DNA from: Liminaster sp017519885
GTDB lineage: Bacteria; Bacteroidota; Bacteroidia; Bacteroidales; UBA3663
Assembly (NCBI GenBank): GCA_017519885.1
Contig: JAFWRO010000023.1
Span: forward strand, 10,038-74,037
Length of the DNA: 64,000 nt
Direction of reading: 5' to 3'
Positions 18,137-27,069 of this stretch are shown in pieces (within the stretch, counting starts at the first letter, position 1; the number at the start of each line of letters is the position of its first letter). Both the position numbers and the translations under genes were made by a program. The notes under the pieces are model-generated. The model did no database searches. It had not been told where the DNA came from and saw nothing but the letters and a program-made list of their open reading frames with translations.

Positions 18137-19025
18137 GTGGATTGCGTTCCACCTCCTCTTCCGATGCTTCGATCACCTTGTTGTTGACGGCCTTGAGGGG
18201 AGCGATGATCTTTCCATAGAAGTCCTTCTCAATCTCGCCATCGGCCTTTCCCGAACGTATCACATTCTTGACAATGCGGTCTTCGAGGCTGTGGTAGGTC
18301 ATCACGACGAGTCGTCCACCTGCGCGCTTTTCGGTGGCCGGTCTGAGAAGTCCGATAGCTGCCGTCAGCATCTCTTCGAGGGCCTGCATCTCGTGGTTCA
18401 CTTCGATGCGTAGGGCCTGAAATGTTTGGGCGAGTTCTTTTTTCTCGGCTTTCGGACTGATCAGGGGTTTGATGGTCGTCATCAGGTCACCCGTGGTGAG
18501 GATTGGTTGCTGCGCACGACGTTTGACGATGGCTTGTGCCAAGCGTCGAGACTGCTTCAATTCTCCGTAAAGGGTGAATATTCTCGTCAATTCCTTATCA
18601 TCGGCCTCGGCCAGCAGGTCGGCTGCTGTGCGTCCGGCTCGCGTATTCATTCGCATGTCGAGTGGAGCATCGAAACGGAAAGCGAAGCCTCTTTCGGCAT
18701 CATCGAGGTGGTGGCTTGAGACACCGAGGTCGGCCAGCAGTCCGTCAATGTGATCCACGCCGTAGTATCGCATCCAGTTCTTCAGATAGCGGAAGTTGGA
18801 GCGTACGAAAGTGAAGTTTGCCGACGTACCTCCGATGTTTTGTTCGGCATCAGGATCCTGGTCGAAACTGAAAAGATGTCCTTTGGGGCCAAGTTTTGAG
18901 AGGATGGCGCGGCTGTGTCCTCCTCCGCCGAATGTGACATCGACATAAATGCCATCCGGGCGGATTTGGAGACCTTCCAGACATTCATTCAGCATTACGG
19001 GTACGTGATATCCTTCTATATTCAT
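18087..19025 (-). CDS. rsmH: 16S rRNA (cytosine1402-N4)-methyltransferase RsmH
   Basis: RsmH (MraW) N4-methylates C1402 of 16S rRNA and is normally the first or second gene of the division cluster. The SAM-binding motif VDVTFGGGGHS is near residue 29, GLLADLGVSSHHLD near 95, and VMTYHSLEDRIVKN near 240. The length of 312 residues is typical. It is the first gene of this cluster; the usual mraZ is not found between it and the divergent symporter gene. Confidence 0.96.
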   Translation of the reverse strand: MNIEGYHVPVMLNECLEGLQIRPDGIYVDVTFGGGGHSRAILSKLGPKGHLFSFDQDPDAEQNIGGTSANFTFVRSNFRYLKNWMRYYGVDHIDGLLADLGVSSHHLDDAERGFAFRFDAPLDMRMNTRAGRTAADLLAEADDKELTRIFTLYGELKQSRRLAQAIVKRRAQQPILTTGDLMTTIKPLISPKAEKKELAQTFQALRIEVNHEMQALEEMLTAAIGLLRPATEKRAGGRLVVMTYHSLEDRIVKNVIRSGKADGEIEKDFYGKIIAPLKAVNNKVIEASEEEVERNPRARSAKLRIAERLANN

Positions 19026-19065
19026 TTTTCCTTCACATACGCGCGAATACGCGATTTTCGAGGTG

Positions 19066-19096
19066 CTAAATTACACTTTTTTTTCTACTAAAGCAA
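19066..19096 (-). promoter_or_regulatory. Putative promoter of the division cluster
   Basis: Read on the minus strand, TTG at 19096-19094 is followed by a 20-nt spacer and TAATTTAG at 19073-19066, one mismatch from the Bacteroidetes -7 consensus TAnnTTTG. It lies 40 nt upstream of the rsmH start. Confidence 0.55.
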
Positions 19097-19155
19097 ATAA
19101 TTCACGAAAAAACAATCAAAAAACGCACTTTTTTTCAATATTCTCATGCATTTTG

Positions 19156-19186
19156 TTGTTTGGAACGAAATTTTTTGGTAATTTTG
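19156..19186 (+). promoter_or_regulatory. Bacteroidetes-type promoter of the first symporter gene
   Basis: TTG at 19156-19158, a 20-nt spacer and a perfect TAATTTTG at 19179-19186. A transcript starting near 19193 would have a 40-nt leader before the ATG at 19233. Confidence 0.75.
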
Positions 19187-19232
19187 CAGCCATTATTATG
19201 TGTTTTCATCTCTTGTCGGAAAGCTTATTGAA

Positions 19233-20582
19233 ATGAGTAATAAAACAACAGTCAACCCTGGAAACTCTCGCGCAACATTTGGCACTCGACTAGGTGCCTT
19301 GGCCGCCGCTGTGGGTTCTGCCGTGGGTTTCGGTAATATCTGGAGATTTCCTTACATGACTGGTCAGAATGGTGGTGCAGCCTTTCTGGTCATCTATGTT
19401 GTCAGTGTATTGATATTGGGTGTGCCGTTGCTGATTGCCGAGTTCTGCATCGGCAGGTCTGCCCATCGTAATGTGGTAGGAGCTTTCCGAAAGGTCGCTC
19501 CCGGCACGCATTGGTACCTGGTGGGCATCTTGGGGTTGCTTGTCGCTTGTCTCATCCTTGGGTTCTATGTCGTACTCTCGGGTTGGACCTTGCATGCCAC
19601 ATGGCAGGCGCTGACCAATACGATGAATGGCGATGACTTCCATAGTTTTGTCAGCAGTCCTGTCGAACCACTTTTGTGGACTGTTTTGGCCATCGTTATC
19701 AATGTGGCTATTCTCCTTGGAGGTGTGCAGAAGGGCATCGAACGAGCCTCGAACATTATGATGCCCATCCTTGCCGTGCTGCTTCTTATCCTTGTCGGTA
19801 ACAGTTTCTTCCTTCCTGAATTCCGCAAGGGTATGGAGTTTCTTTTCGTGCCCGATTGGGATAAGGTTAGCGGACGCACGTGGATTGATGCGATGGGTCA
19901 GGCCTTCTTCAGCCTTTCAGTGGCCATGGGTATTATGGTAGCCTACGGTTCCTATCTTTCCGACAATACAAAGATTGGCAAGACAGCACTTCAAGTGGCG
20001 GGTCTTGACACGCTTATTGCAATTCTTGCGGGTATCGTCATCTTCCCTGCCTGTTTCTCGTTCGGTGTGGCTCCCGGCGAGGGTTCGGGACTTGTCTTTG
20101 TCACCCTTCCCCAGGTCTTCAACTCTATGCCTTTTGGTTGGGTGATGGGGTTGTTGTTCTTCCTGTTGGTAACCTTGGCAGGTCTTACCTCCTGTATGAG
20201 CATTTTCGAGGTGCCAATCTCGTTCCTGCAGGAGGAGTGCCACGTGTCGCGACGAAGTGCTGTGATTATCAGTGCCATCTGGTCGTTGTTGCTTGGCATT
20301 GGCTGTTCGCTGTCGATGGGCATATGGAGTGGCTTCACGATAAATGGTGATGTACTCTTTGATTTCCTCGATCATATCACGGCACGTTACATGATGCCTA
20401 TCTGTGCATTCTTGACGTCACTCTTTGTGGGCTGGTGGCTCGAGCGGGAAATCATACGCAATGCCATCACCAATTGGCGCAATGATTCGGGCTGGTATCT
20501 ACGTCCCTTGATCATCCTGCTACGCACTGTTGTGCCTATTTGTATCCTGCTTATCTTCCTGAGCGGTTTGGGCCTGCTTTGA
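19233..20582 (+). CDS. Sodium:neurotransmitter symporter family protein (first copy)
   Basis: This is a sodium-coupled amino acid transporter of the NSS (LeuT-like) family. The diagnostic helix-1 motif GSAVGFGNIWRFPYMTGQNG, with unwound sodium and substrate sites, lies near residues 28-47 counted from the chosen ATG. About eleven or twelve membrane helices follow over 449 residues. A GTG at 19200 would add 11 residues but would leave a very short leader after the promoter, so the ATG at 19233 is preferred. The substrate cannot be read from the sequence. It is followed after 34 nt by a paralogue. Confidence 0.92.
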   Translation: MSNKTTVNPGNSRATFGTRLGALAAAVGSAVGFGNIWRFPYMTGQNGGAAFLVIYVVSVLILGVPLLIAEFCIGRSAHRNVVGAFRKVAPGTHWYLVGILGLLVACLILGFYVVLSGWTLHATWQALTNTMNGDDFHSFVSSPVEPLLWTVLAIVINVAILLGGVQKGIERASNIMMPILAVLLLILVGNSFFLPEFRKGMEFLFVPDWDKVSGRTWIDAMGQAFFSLSVAMGIMVAYGSYLSDNTKIGKTALQVAGLDTLIAILAGIVIFPACFSFGVAPGEGSGLVFVTLPQVFNSMPFGWVMGLLFFLLVTLAGLTSCMSIFEVPISFLQEECHVSRRSAVIISAIWSLLLGIGCSLSMGIWSGFTINGDVLFDFLDHITARYMMPICAFLTSLFVGWWLEREIIRNAITNWRNDSGWYLRPLIILLRTVVPICILLIFLSGLGLL

Positions 20583-20616
20583 TTTTTTATTATTCATTTT
20601 TAGTAGTATTTGATAG

Positions 20617-21948
20617 TTGAGTAACGAACGAGCGTTATTTGTAACAAAGTTGGGTGGAATCCTGGCTGCTGTCGGTTCGGCTGTCGGACTCGGCAACATT
20701 TGGCGTTTCCCTTACGAAACGGGCCAAAATGGAGGGGCAGCCTTCCTCTTGATCTATGTGCTGTGTGTGCTTATGTTGGGTACACCGCTGATGCTTGCCG
20801 AGCTCACCTTGGGTCGTGCCTCGCACAGTAATGCCGTGGGCGCATTTCGCCGACTAGCTCCTGGCACTTATTGGTGGGTGACTGGGTTCTTTGGAGCCGT
20901 GGGTGTGCTTATGATTGTGGGATTCTATTCAGTGGTGGCAGGTTGGACGCTGCATTATACGGTGGTGTCGGTGCTCGATCGACTTACGGTGCAGGATTTC
21001 GGTGCTTATTCTCAAGGAGCGTGGTTGCCTTTCCTTTATATGACTGGCTTTGTGCTACTCAATATGCTGATTCTCATGGGAGGAGTGCAGAAGGGCATTG
21101 AGCGTTGGTCCAACATCCTTATGCCCATTATGGGTGCACTGATGTTGGTGCTTTGCATCAATTCGTTGTTGCTTCCAGGTGCTGTCGATGGCCTTAAGTT
21201 CCTGTTTCATCCCGACTTCAGCCGCATCACGGGTAAAGTCATACTTTCGGCTATGGGACAATCGTTCTTCAGCATCTCTATGGGTGTCGGCACCCTGCTC
21301 ATTTACGGCTCCTATCTGCCCAATAGCACGAAGATGGGTAAGACTTCGCTTTTCATCTGCCTCGTCGATACGCTCATTGCAATCTTGGCTGGCATCATCA
21401 TCTTCCCTGCTTGCTTTGCTTACGGTATTCAACCCGATGCAGGACCAGGTCTTGCCTTCATCACTTTGCCCAGTGTCTTCGTGCAGATGCCGGGCGGCTA
21501 CGTTTGGAGCATCATCTTCTTTGTTCTGTTGGCTATTGCTGCACTTACTTCGAGCATCTCGATGATGGAGTGTCCCATTGCCATTCTGCAGGAACAGTTG
21601 AAGGTAAGTCGCCGTCGTTCGGTCGTCATTGTCACGTTGATAGCATGGGTACTTGGCACCTGCTGTTGCTTGTCGTTCTGCCCTGAGTTTGCTGATAGCC
21701 TGACCTTCTGGGGCCTGTCGTTGTTCGATATCTTCGACAAGGTGACTGCCAACTTCATTTTGCCGCTTGGTGGACTATTGATGGCTGTCTTTCTTGGCTG
21801 GAGAATGGATCGTCGGTTGTTGCACGACACGCTCACCAATTTTGGCCGCGATCGTGGAGGCTATATCCCTCTTTTCTTGTTTGTTGTCCGCTATTTCGCG
21901 CCTATCTGCATTCTGCTCATCTTTTTGAGCGGTTTGGGTTTGCTCTAA
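20617..21948 (+). CDS. Sodium:neurotransmitter symporter family protein (second copy)
   Basis: A second NSS transporter of 443 residues, clearly paralogous to the preceding gene: GSAVGLGNIWRFPYETGQNG near residue 20 and the same last 14 residues, ICILLIFLSGLGLL. No ATG is available near the N-terminus. An in-frame TAG at 20614 directly precedes a TTG at 20617, and that TTG gives the expected 17 or so residues before helix 1, so a TTG start is inferred. The tandem arrangement suggests duplication followed by substrate divergence, both copies probably on one transcript. Confidence 0.9.
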   Translation: MSNERALFVTKLGGILAAVGSAVGLGNIWRFPYETGQNGGAAFLLIYVLCVLMLGTPLMLAELTLGRASHSNAVGAFRRLAPGTYWWVTGFFGAVGVLMIVGFYSVVAGWTLHYTVVSVLDRLTVQDFGAYSQGAWLPFLYMTGFVLLNMLILMGGVQKGIERWSNILMPIMGALMLVLCINSLLLPGAVDGLKFLFHPDFSRITGKVILSAMGQSFFSISMGVGTLLIYGSYLPNSTKMGKTSLFICLVDTLIAILAGIIIFPACFAYGIQPDAGPGLAFITLPSVFVQMPGGYVWSIIFFVLLAIAALTSSISMMECPIAILQEQLKVSRRRSVVIVTLIAWVLGTCCCLSFCPEFADSLTFWGLSLFDIFDKVTANFILPLGGLLMAVFLGWRMDRRLLHDTLTNFGRDRGGYIPLFLFVVRYFAPICILLIFLSGLGLL

Positions 21949-22013
21949 TGTTGGCTTGGGCCAGCTCAAATTGTAAATTATTAATTGTTATTTGTTAATT
22001 GTTCATTGACCTT

Positions 22014-23159
22014 ATGGAACAATGGCTTGTTGAAAATCTCGGTTCTGATGGATCCCACCTTTCTGGAGGTATTAGACTGCTGATTGTGCTAATTATCATC
22101 GTCGTCTCATTCATCGCTTATTTTGTTGTCAAATATGCGGTTATCCCCATCATACAAAAGATCGTCAAGCAGACCGAGACGCAATGGGATGATATCCTGC
22201 TCTCCGAGCGTGTATGTCGTTCCTTTTCTCACATCGTTCCTCCCGTTATTATGCTGATAGCCTTGCCTTACGCCCTCAAAGGATCCTTCGAGGTGATTGT
22301 GGTGCGTCTGTTACAGGTCTATATCATCTTCGCCGTCTGCTATTTCATTGCAGCGTTTATGCGTGGCATCTTCGACATTTTCGTACATGTGAAGGAGCAC
22401 AAGGCTGGTTCGCTGAAAGGCATACTTCAGACGTTCCAGATCATTGTCTGGTTTGTGGGCATCATCCTAATGATAAGCACGCTGATGGGACGCTCTCCAC
22501 TATATCTCATTACTGGTCTGCTATCTGCTTCGGTGGTGATGATGCTGATATTTCAGGATACTATCAAGGGTCTTGTAGCAGGTGTTCAGCTTGCTATCAA
22601 CGATATGGTGCGAGTAGATGACTGGATCACCATTCCTGCTCGAGGTGTGAATGGAGTAGTCACAGAGATGACGCTCAGTACCGTCAAGATTCAGAATTTC
22701 GACAAAACCATTTTGACAGTTCAACCCTACACACTGCTCTCAGAGACGTTTCAGAACTGGCGTGGAATGAAGGATAGCGATGGTCGCTGCTTCACCCGCG
22801 GTATCAATGTCGATGTAGATTCGGTGAAGTTTCTGGATGCCTCGCAAGTTGTAGAATACCAGCGGTTGGGTTATCTGCCTTCGACAGCCCAAGCTAACGA
22901 AGCTACCAATCTAGAGGCTTATCGAGGCGCCATTTTCAAATACCTTTCAGAAAAACCGGAAATCAACAACGAGATGACATTGATGGTTCGTCACCTGCCG
23001 CAGACAGCCGAAGGTATTCCCATCCAGATTTATGCCTTCACTTTCACCAAGAAATGGGAAGACTTCGAGGAGATTCAAGCTCGTATGTTGGAATATATGC
23101 TTGCACGTGCCAAGGAATTTGGTATTAGACCTTATCAGCGGAGGAGCGACAAGCATTGA
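22014..23159 (+). CDS. MscS-family mechanosensitive channel
   Basis: The 381-residue protein has three or four hydrophobic helices in its first 160 residues, then the MscS pore-lining and beta-domain region: LITGLLSASVVMMLIFQDTIKGLVAGVQL, cited here as residues about 161-188, and VRVDDWITIPARGVNGVVTE, which covers the Sm-like fold. Such channels release solutes on osmotic downshift. The ATG at 22014 is chosen over an upstream TTG (21999). A strong hairpin follows 70 nt after the stop. Confidence 0.88.
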   Translation: MEQWLVENLGSDGSHLSGGIRLLIVLIIIVVSFIAYFVVKYAVIPIIQKIVKQTETQWDDILLSERVCRSFSHIVPPVIMLIALPYALKGSFEVIVVRLLQVYIIFAVCYFIAAFMRGIFDIFVHVKEHKAGSLKGILQTFQIIVWFVGIILMISTLMGRSPLYLITGLLSASVVMMLIFQDTIKGLVAGVQLAINDMVRVDDWITIPARGVNGVVTEMTLSTVKIQNFDKTILTVQPYTLLSETFQNWRGMKDSDGRCFTRGINVDVDSVKFLDASQVVEYQRLGYLPSTAQANEATNLEAYRGAIFKYLSEKPEINNEMTLMVRHLPQTAEGIPIQIYAFTFTKKWEDFEEIQARMLEYMLARAKEFGIRPYQRRSDKH

Positions 23160-23228
23160 GCAAAAACGTCACGCGGGCATTCCACTGCAAGCCTGGTGTT
23201 CCTCATTTTGTTGGCCATCGAACAAAAA

Positions 23229-23257
23229 AAGCCCGGAAAATTTGGAGTTCCGGGCTT
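23229..23257 (+). terminator. Rho-independent terminator after mscS-like gene
   Basis: A perfect 10-bp stem, AAGCCCGGAA (23229-23238) with TTCCGGGCTT (23248-23257), and a 9-nt loop, preceded by seven A and followed by TT. It closes the symporter-channel unit. Its loop contains the -33 TTG of the metK promoter. Confidence 0.8.
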
Positions 23258-23272
23258 TGTTGTGTACCTTTG
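23242..23272 (+). promoter_or_regulatory. Promoter of metK
   Basis: TTG at 23242-23244, a 20-nt spacer and a perfect TACCTTTG at 23265-23272. The TTG sits inside the loop of the upstream terminator, so termination and initiation signals share DNA. Confidence 0.75.
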
Positions 23273-23328
23273 CGCCGCAATATTGCAAAATAACTCACAA
23301 TGATTGGTAACCATTGAAAAAGTTGCCG

Positions 23329-24615
23329 ATGATTGCTCAACCATCTAAAAAGTTGAACTACTTATTCACTTCCGAATCGGTGTCTGAAGGACACCCTGAC
23401 AAAGTCGCCGACCAGATCAGCGACACTGTGCTTGACAACCTTCTTGCCTGGGACCCCTCCAGCAAGGTTGCCTGCGAAACATTAGTTACCACCGGCCAGG
23501 TCGTATTGGCTGGCGAAATCACGACGAAGGCCGATGTGGAACTTCGCGAGGCTGTGCGCGCGACCATCAAGCGTATCGGTTATACCAAAGCTGAGTATAT
23601 GTTTGATGGAAGTTCTTGCGGCATTTTCTCGGCCATTCATGCACAAAGTCCCGATATCAACCGCGGCGTGGAACGCCAGAAGCCAGAAGAACAGGGCGCC
23701 GGAGACCAGGGCATGATGTTCGGCTATGCAACCAACGAGACTCACAACCGCATGCCACTCACCCTCGAGCTCAGTCATCTGCTCCTCATAGAATTGGCAA
23801 AAATCCGTCGTGAGGCCAATTCACCTATGCCTTATCTGCGCCCTGACGCCAAGAGTCAGGTTACCGTGGAGTATGATGGTGAAACCAATTGCCCCAAGCG
23901 TGTTCACACCATCGTCATCAGTACACAGCATGACGAATGGCTCGATGACGATGAGGCCATGCTGGCACAAATCCGTAAGGATGTGCGTGATATCCTTATC
24001 CCACGTCTCAAGGCTCGTCTTAACGAGTTCGAAGCATCTCTCTTCGACGACAAGTTAAATCTCTATGTCAATCCGACAGGTAAGTTTGTGATTGGCGGTC
24101 CTCATGGCGACACTGGTCTCACGGGACGTAAGATTATCGTTGATACCTATGGCGGACATGGAGCCCATGGAGGAGGAGCATTTTCGGGCAAGGATCCATC
24201 GAAGGTCGATCGTTCGGCAGCCTACGCTGCCCGCCATATTGCCAACAACCTCGTGGCAGCTGGTGTCTGCGATCGTGCTTTGGTTCAGGTGGCATATGCC
24301 ATCGGCATTGCCAAGCCTGTGAGCCTCTATGTCAACACCTACGGCACTGCCAAAGTTGCTTTGAGCGATGCAGAGATATCTGACAAGGTCGGCAAGATCT
24401 TCGATATGACGCCTCACGCCATCGTGCAGCGTTTGGGCCTGCTCAATCCCATCTATGAGGAGACAGCAGCCTACGGTCACTTTGGTCGTCCTTGCGAAAA
24501 GGTAACTAAAACGTTCACCAATCGCCTTGGGCAAACCAAGACCCTCGAAGTGGAGCTCTTCACTTGGGAGAAGCTTGACTACAAGGACCGGGTTCGAGAG
24601 GCATTTGGTATCTAA
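23329..24615 (+). CDS. metK: S-adenosylmethionine synthetase
   Basis: MetK makes S-adenosylmethionine from methionine and ATP in the cytosol. The signatures are all present: SEGHPDKVADQISD near residue 18, GAGDQGMMFGYAT near 127, and GGGAFSGKDPSKVDRSAAY near 282. Length is 428 residues, the Bacteroidetes norm, longer than E. coli (384). The ATG at 23329 is chosen because the upstream TTG (23314) has no better support. The gene has its own promoter and ends in a pair of palindromes, so it is probably a single-gene unit. Confidence 0.97.
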   Translation: MIAQPSKKLNYLFTSESVSEGHPDKVADQISDTVLDNLLAWDPSSKVACETLVTTGQVVLAGEITTKADVELREAVRATIKRIGYTKAEYMFDGSSCGIFSAIHAQSPDINRGVERQKPEEQGAGDQGMMFGYATNETHNRMPLTLELSHLLLIELAKIRREANSPMPYLRPDAKSQVTVEYDGETNCPKRVHTIVISTQHDEWLDDDEAMLAQIRKDVRDILIPRLKARLNEFEASLFDDKLNLYVNPTGKFVIGGPHGDTGLTGRKIIVDTYGGHGAHGGGAFSGKDPSKVDRSAAYAARHIANNLVAAGVCDRALVQVAYAIGIAKPVSLYVNTYGTAKVALSDAEISDKVGKIFDMTPHAIVQRLGLLNPIYEETAAYGHFGRPCEKVTKTFTNRLGQTKTLEVELFTWEKLDYKDRVREAFGI

Positions 24616-24622
24616 TTAGTAG

Positions 24623-24678
24623 GTGGGAGCCAGGTCTGGCTCCCACTTTGTCTTCGTTGGGAGCCAAGCTTGGCTCCC
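24623..24678. terminator. Two tandem perfect palindromes downstream of metK
   Basis: GTGGGAGCCAGGTCTGGCTCCCAC (24623-24646) is a perfect 24-nt palindrome, given here by its arms GTGGGAGCCAG and CTGGCTCCCAC. GGGAGCCAAGCTTGGCTCCC (24659-24678) is a perfect 20-nt palindrome. The first may terminate metK. Both share the core AGCCA...TGGCT with the element at 49384, indicating a repeated family. Confidence 0.7.
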
Positions 24679-24696
24679 GCTTTAACGTTTTTTCCC

Positions 24697-26127
24697 ATGA
24701 AACACTGTCTTCTTTCCCTTTTTTCGTCTTTAACCCTTCTTGTCCTTCTTCCTTCGTGTTCGCGGAACCCTGAGCCAAGTCCTATGGAGCAGATTGTGGC
24801 TGGTATTGCACGTACCTCTTTTCCCGATCGCACTATCACGGTGACCCCCGCTCCTGATATCGATGCCTTGCCGATGTTGCAGCATGCCATCGACTCGTGT
24901 TCGCTCTTGGGTGGTGGTAGTGTCGATGTAGCAGCTGGCGAATATCTGCTTTGCGGTTCGCTGCATCTTAAGAGCAACGTGAACCTTCATCTCCAAGAGG
25001 GTGCTTATCTGCGATTCAGTGGAAAAGCCGACGATTTCCTGCCAGTGGTTTTGACTCGTTTCGAAGGAACAGAACTATATGGCCGTTCGCCGATGGTTTA
25101 TGCCTATCATCAGCAAAACATCGCCATCACAGGAAGTGGCGTCATTGATGGTCAGGCTGGTGTTGAGATGGGCTGGTGGGGATGGGACCCTGCAGCACAC
25201 GAGACAGGGACAGCTTTGCATGGCACGCCTGGCGAATTGCCCGAAAAGCCTTTCGTTGCGCGTCTGCGCCAGATGGGCGAAGACCTAACTCCCGTAAATG
25301 AGCGAGTCTTTGCCGAGGACACCAAGCTGCGTCCCACTTGTGTCGAGACGTTCGGATGCTCGCGCGTCCTCATCGAAGGCATTACCATCAAGGATTCTCC
25401 ATTTTGGACCATTCATCCTCTTTATTGCGACAACGTCATCGTGCGCGGCATCACCATTGACTCACATTTTCCAAACAATGACGGATGCGACCCCGAGTCG
25501 TCGAGCAACGTACTGATAGAGGACTGTCTCTTCCGTTGCGGAGACGATGCCGTGGCCATCAAGTCGGGACGCAATGCCGATGGGCGCCGGGTGGGTCGTC
25601 CCTCGGAGCGTATCGTCATTCGTCGATGTGACTTCCAAAGCGAATGCAATGGTCTCTGCATCGGCTCGGAAATGAGTGGAGGAGTGCAAGGAGTCTGGAT
25701 GGACAGCATTCGTATTGGCACGGTGAAGAATGCGCTCTATTTCAAGTCGAACAAGGATCGTGGCGGGTTCATACGCGACGTGCATATCAGCAACGTCACC
25801 ATTGAAAAAGCATTTGGTGCCATCCTTCGTTTCGAGACAAATTACTTTGGTTATCACGGAGGCAACTATCAGGCACAATACGAGGATTTCGATATCAGTC
25901 ATGTTACGGCGGGAGAGGCCGAAAGTTATGCCATCTTCTACGATGGCAACGATGAGAAGCCTATCCGCAACGTCAAAGTGACCGATTTCCATGTCACAAA
26001 GGCACTTCATCCCTGGTATCTCTACCGTACCGACGATTGCTCGTTCGTCGATTGTGCGGTGAATGGCGAACCCGTACCCGAGCACCCTGCCGAGAGTACC
26101 GAACGCCAGACTTGTGATGTATGGTAA
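24697..26127 (+). CDS. GH28-like (polygalacturonase family) lipoprotein
   Basis: The 476-residue product starts with a lipoprotein signal ending LLPSC (cysteine near residue 21), so it is predicted to be membrane anchored. The rest reads as a right-handed parallel beta-helix of glycoside hydrolase family 28. NNDGCDPESS and CGDDAVAIKSG hold the catalytic aspartates, and ALYFKSNKDRGG stands in the place of the RIK substrate-binding motif. The usual GHG is replaced by CIGSEMSGG, as in exo-acting or rhamnogalacturonan-directed relatives. Pectin side-chain or backbone hydrolysis is likely; the exact bond is not decided. The upstream GTG-like start at 24670 lies in the palindromes and is rejected. 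Confidence 0.85.
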   Translation: MKHCLLSLFSSLTLLVLLPSCSRNPEPSPMEQIVAGIARTSFPDRTITVTPAPDIDALPMLQHAIDSCSLLGGGSVDVAAGEYLLCGSLHLKSNVNLHLQEGAYLRFSGKADDFLPVVLTRFEGTELYGRSPMVYAYHQQNIAITGSGVIDGQAGVEMGWWGWDPAAHETGTALHGTPGELPEKPFVARLRQMGEDLTPVNERVFAEDTKLRPTCVETFGCSRVLIEGITIKDSPFWTIHPLYCDNVIVRGITIDSHFPNNDGCDPESSSNVLIEDCLFRCGDDAVAIKSGRNADGRRVGRPSERIVIRRCDFQSECNGLCIGSEMSGGVQGVWMDSIRIGTVKNALYFKSNKDRGGFIRDVHISNVTIEKAFGAILRFETNYFGYHGGNYQAQYEDFDISHVTAGEAESYAIFYDGNDEKPIRNVKVTDFHVTKALHPWYLYRTDDCSFVDCAVNGEPVPEHPAESTERQTCDVW

Positions 26128-26132
26128 TAAGA

Positions 26133-26172
26133 AAACTCCCCCATCTTTCCGAAAAAGGAGATGGGGGAGTTT
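26133..26172. terminator. Bidirectional terminator between convergent genes
   Basis: A 14-bp perfect stem, AAACTCCCCCATCT (26133-26146) with AGATGGGGGAGTTT (26159-26172), lies between the GH28-like gene and the convergent hydrolase gene. It has A-rich and T-rich flanks suitable for both directions. Confidence 0.85.
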
Positions 26173-26192
26173 CATTTCATAAATTAGTTTTT

Positions 26193-27047
26193 CTAAAAAC
26201 TCTTTAGCCAGTCGGTCAAATTCTTGAGCATAGCATCGTGATACTTGAAGGTGTCCTTGAAACCGAAGCCGTGTCCTCCCTTGGGATAGACATGCAGGGT
26301 GGCGGGGATGCCTTTCTTCTTCATCGCAAGGTAGTAGTTCACACCGTTGGGAGAAGGTACGGCGCGGTCGTCATCGGCAAGGAGGATGATGGCGCGAGGC
26401 GTCTGCGCGTCAATCTGTTTCTCGTTGCTGTAGAGGTCAACGAGGTCCTGACCGGCATAGCGCCCTATTAGGTTGTCGTGCGAACCGCGGTGGGTAACAA
26501 GTGTGTCCATCGAGATGACGGGATAGAACAGGATCTGGAAGTTCGGACGAACGTCCTTGGGCGCACGGGTGGCAACTGTCGAAGCCAGGTGACCGCCAGC
26601 CGAGAAGCCCATAATGCCCACATCATTAGGATCGATGCCAAGTTCGGTGGCGTGCGCTTTGAGATAACGGATGCCGTCATAGACATCGTTCTGTGGAATC
26701 TGGTCGTGCCCGTAAGGCATGCGATAGGCCAGCACCACGAGGTTGATGCCCAAATCGTTGAAATAGGGAGCCCAGCTCGAGCCTTCGTTGACAAGCGACA
26801 GATGGCTGTAGCCGCCACCAGGCAGGCAGACCACGGTGCGCGCTGCCGCCTTGGTCTTGTCAGCGCGATAGATGTGCATATAGGGTTGTGCCGTCCATCT
26901 TTCGGTGGTGCGGGGATTGTCGTTTTCGTGACCGTTCAGTTCGGGATAGTTGCCATCGGGATATATCCACACCTCTTTGTAGTCTTGTGCTTGTATATGT
27001 GAGAGCATTGTGCAGGCAACAAGCAATGTCGATAAGATTTTTTTCAT
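26193..27047 (-). CDS. Secreted alpha/beta hydrolase (BD-FAE/acetyl esterase-like)
   Basis: The 284-residue protein has a Sec signal peptide (MKKILSTLLVACTMLSHIQAQ) and an alpha/beta hydrolase fold. The oxyanion motif CLPGGGYSHL precedes the nucleophile elbow GFSAGGH (serine near residue 149). DDDRAVPSPN supplies the aspartate and YPKGGHGFG the histidine. Members of this group remove acetyl or feruloyl esters from plant polysaccharides. It faces the GH28-like gene convergently, so a role on acetylated pectin or xylan is plausible but inferred. It is the last gene of a three-gene minus-strand run. Confidence 0.85.
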   Translation of the reverse strand: MKKILSTLLVACTMLSHIQAQDYKEVWIYPDGNYPELNGHENDNPRTTERWTAQPYMHIYRADKTKAAARTVVCLPGGGYSHLSLVNEGSSWAPYFNDLGINLVVLAYRMPYGHDQIPQNDVYDGIRYLKAHATELGIDPNDVGIMGFSAGGHLASTVATRAPKDVRPNFQILFYPVISMDTLVTHRGSHDNLIGRYAGQDLVDLYSNEKQIDAQTPRAIILLADDDRAVPSPNGVNYYLAMKKKGIPATLHVYPKGGHGFGFKDTFKYHDAMLKNLTDWLKSF

Positions 27048-27069
27048 TGGGGATTGGTGTTAAAGAATA

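Noticed and set aside
19026..19232. mraZ or another small gene between rsmH and the symporter
   Set aside because: The gap is 207 nt, AT-rich and filled by two divergent promoters; no open frame of suitable length is present.
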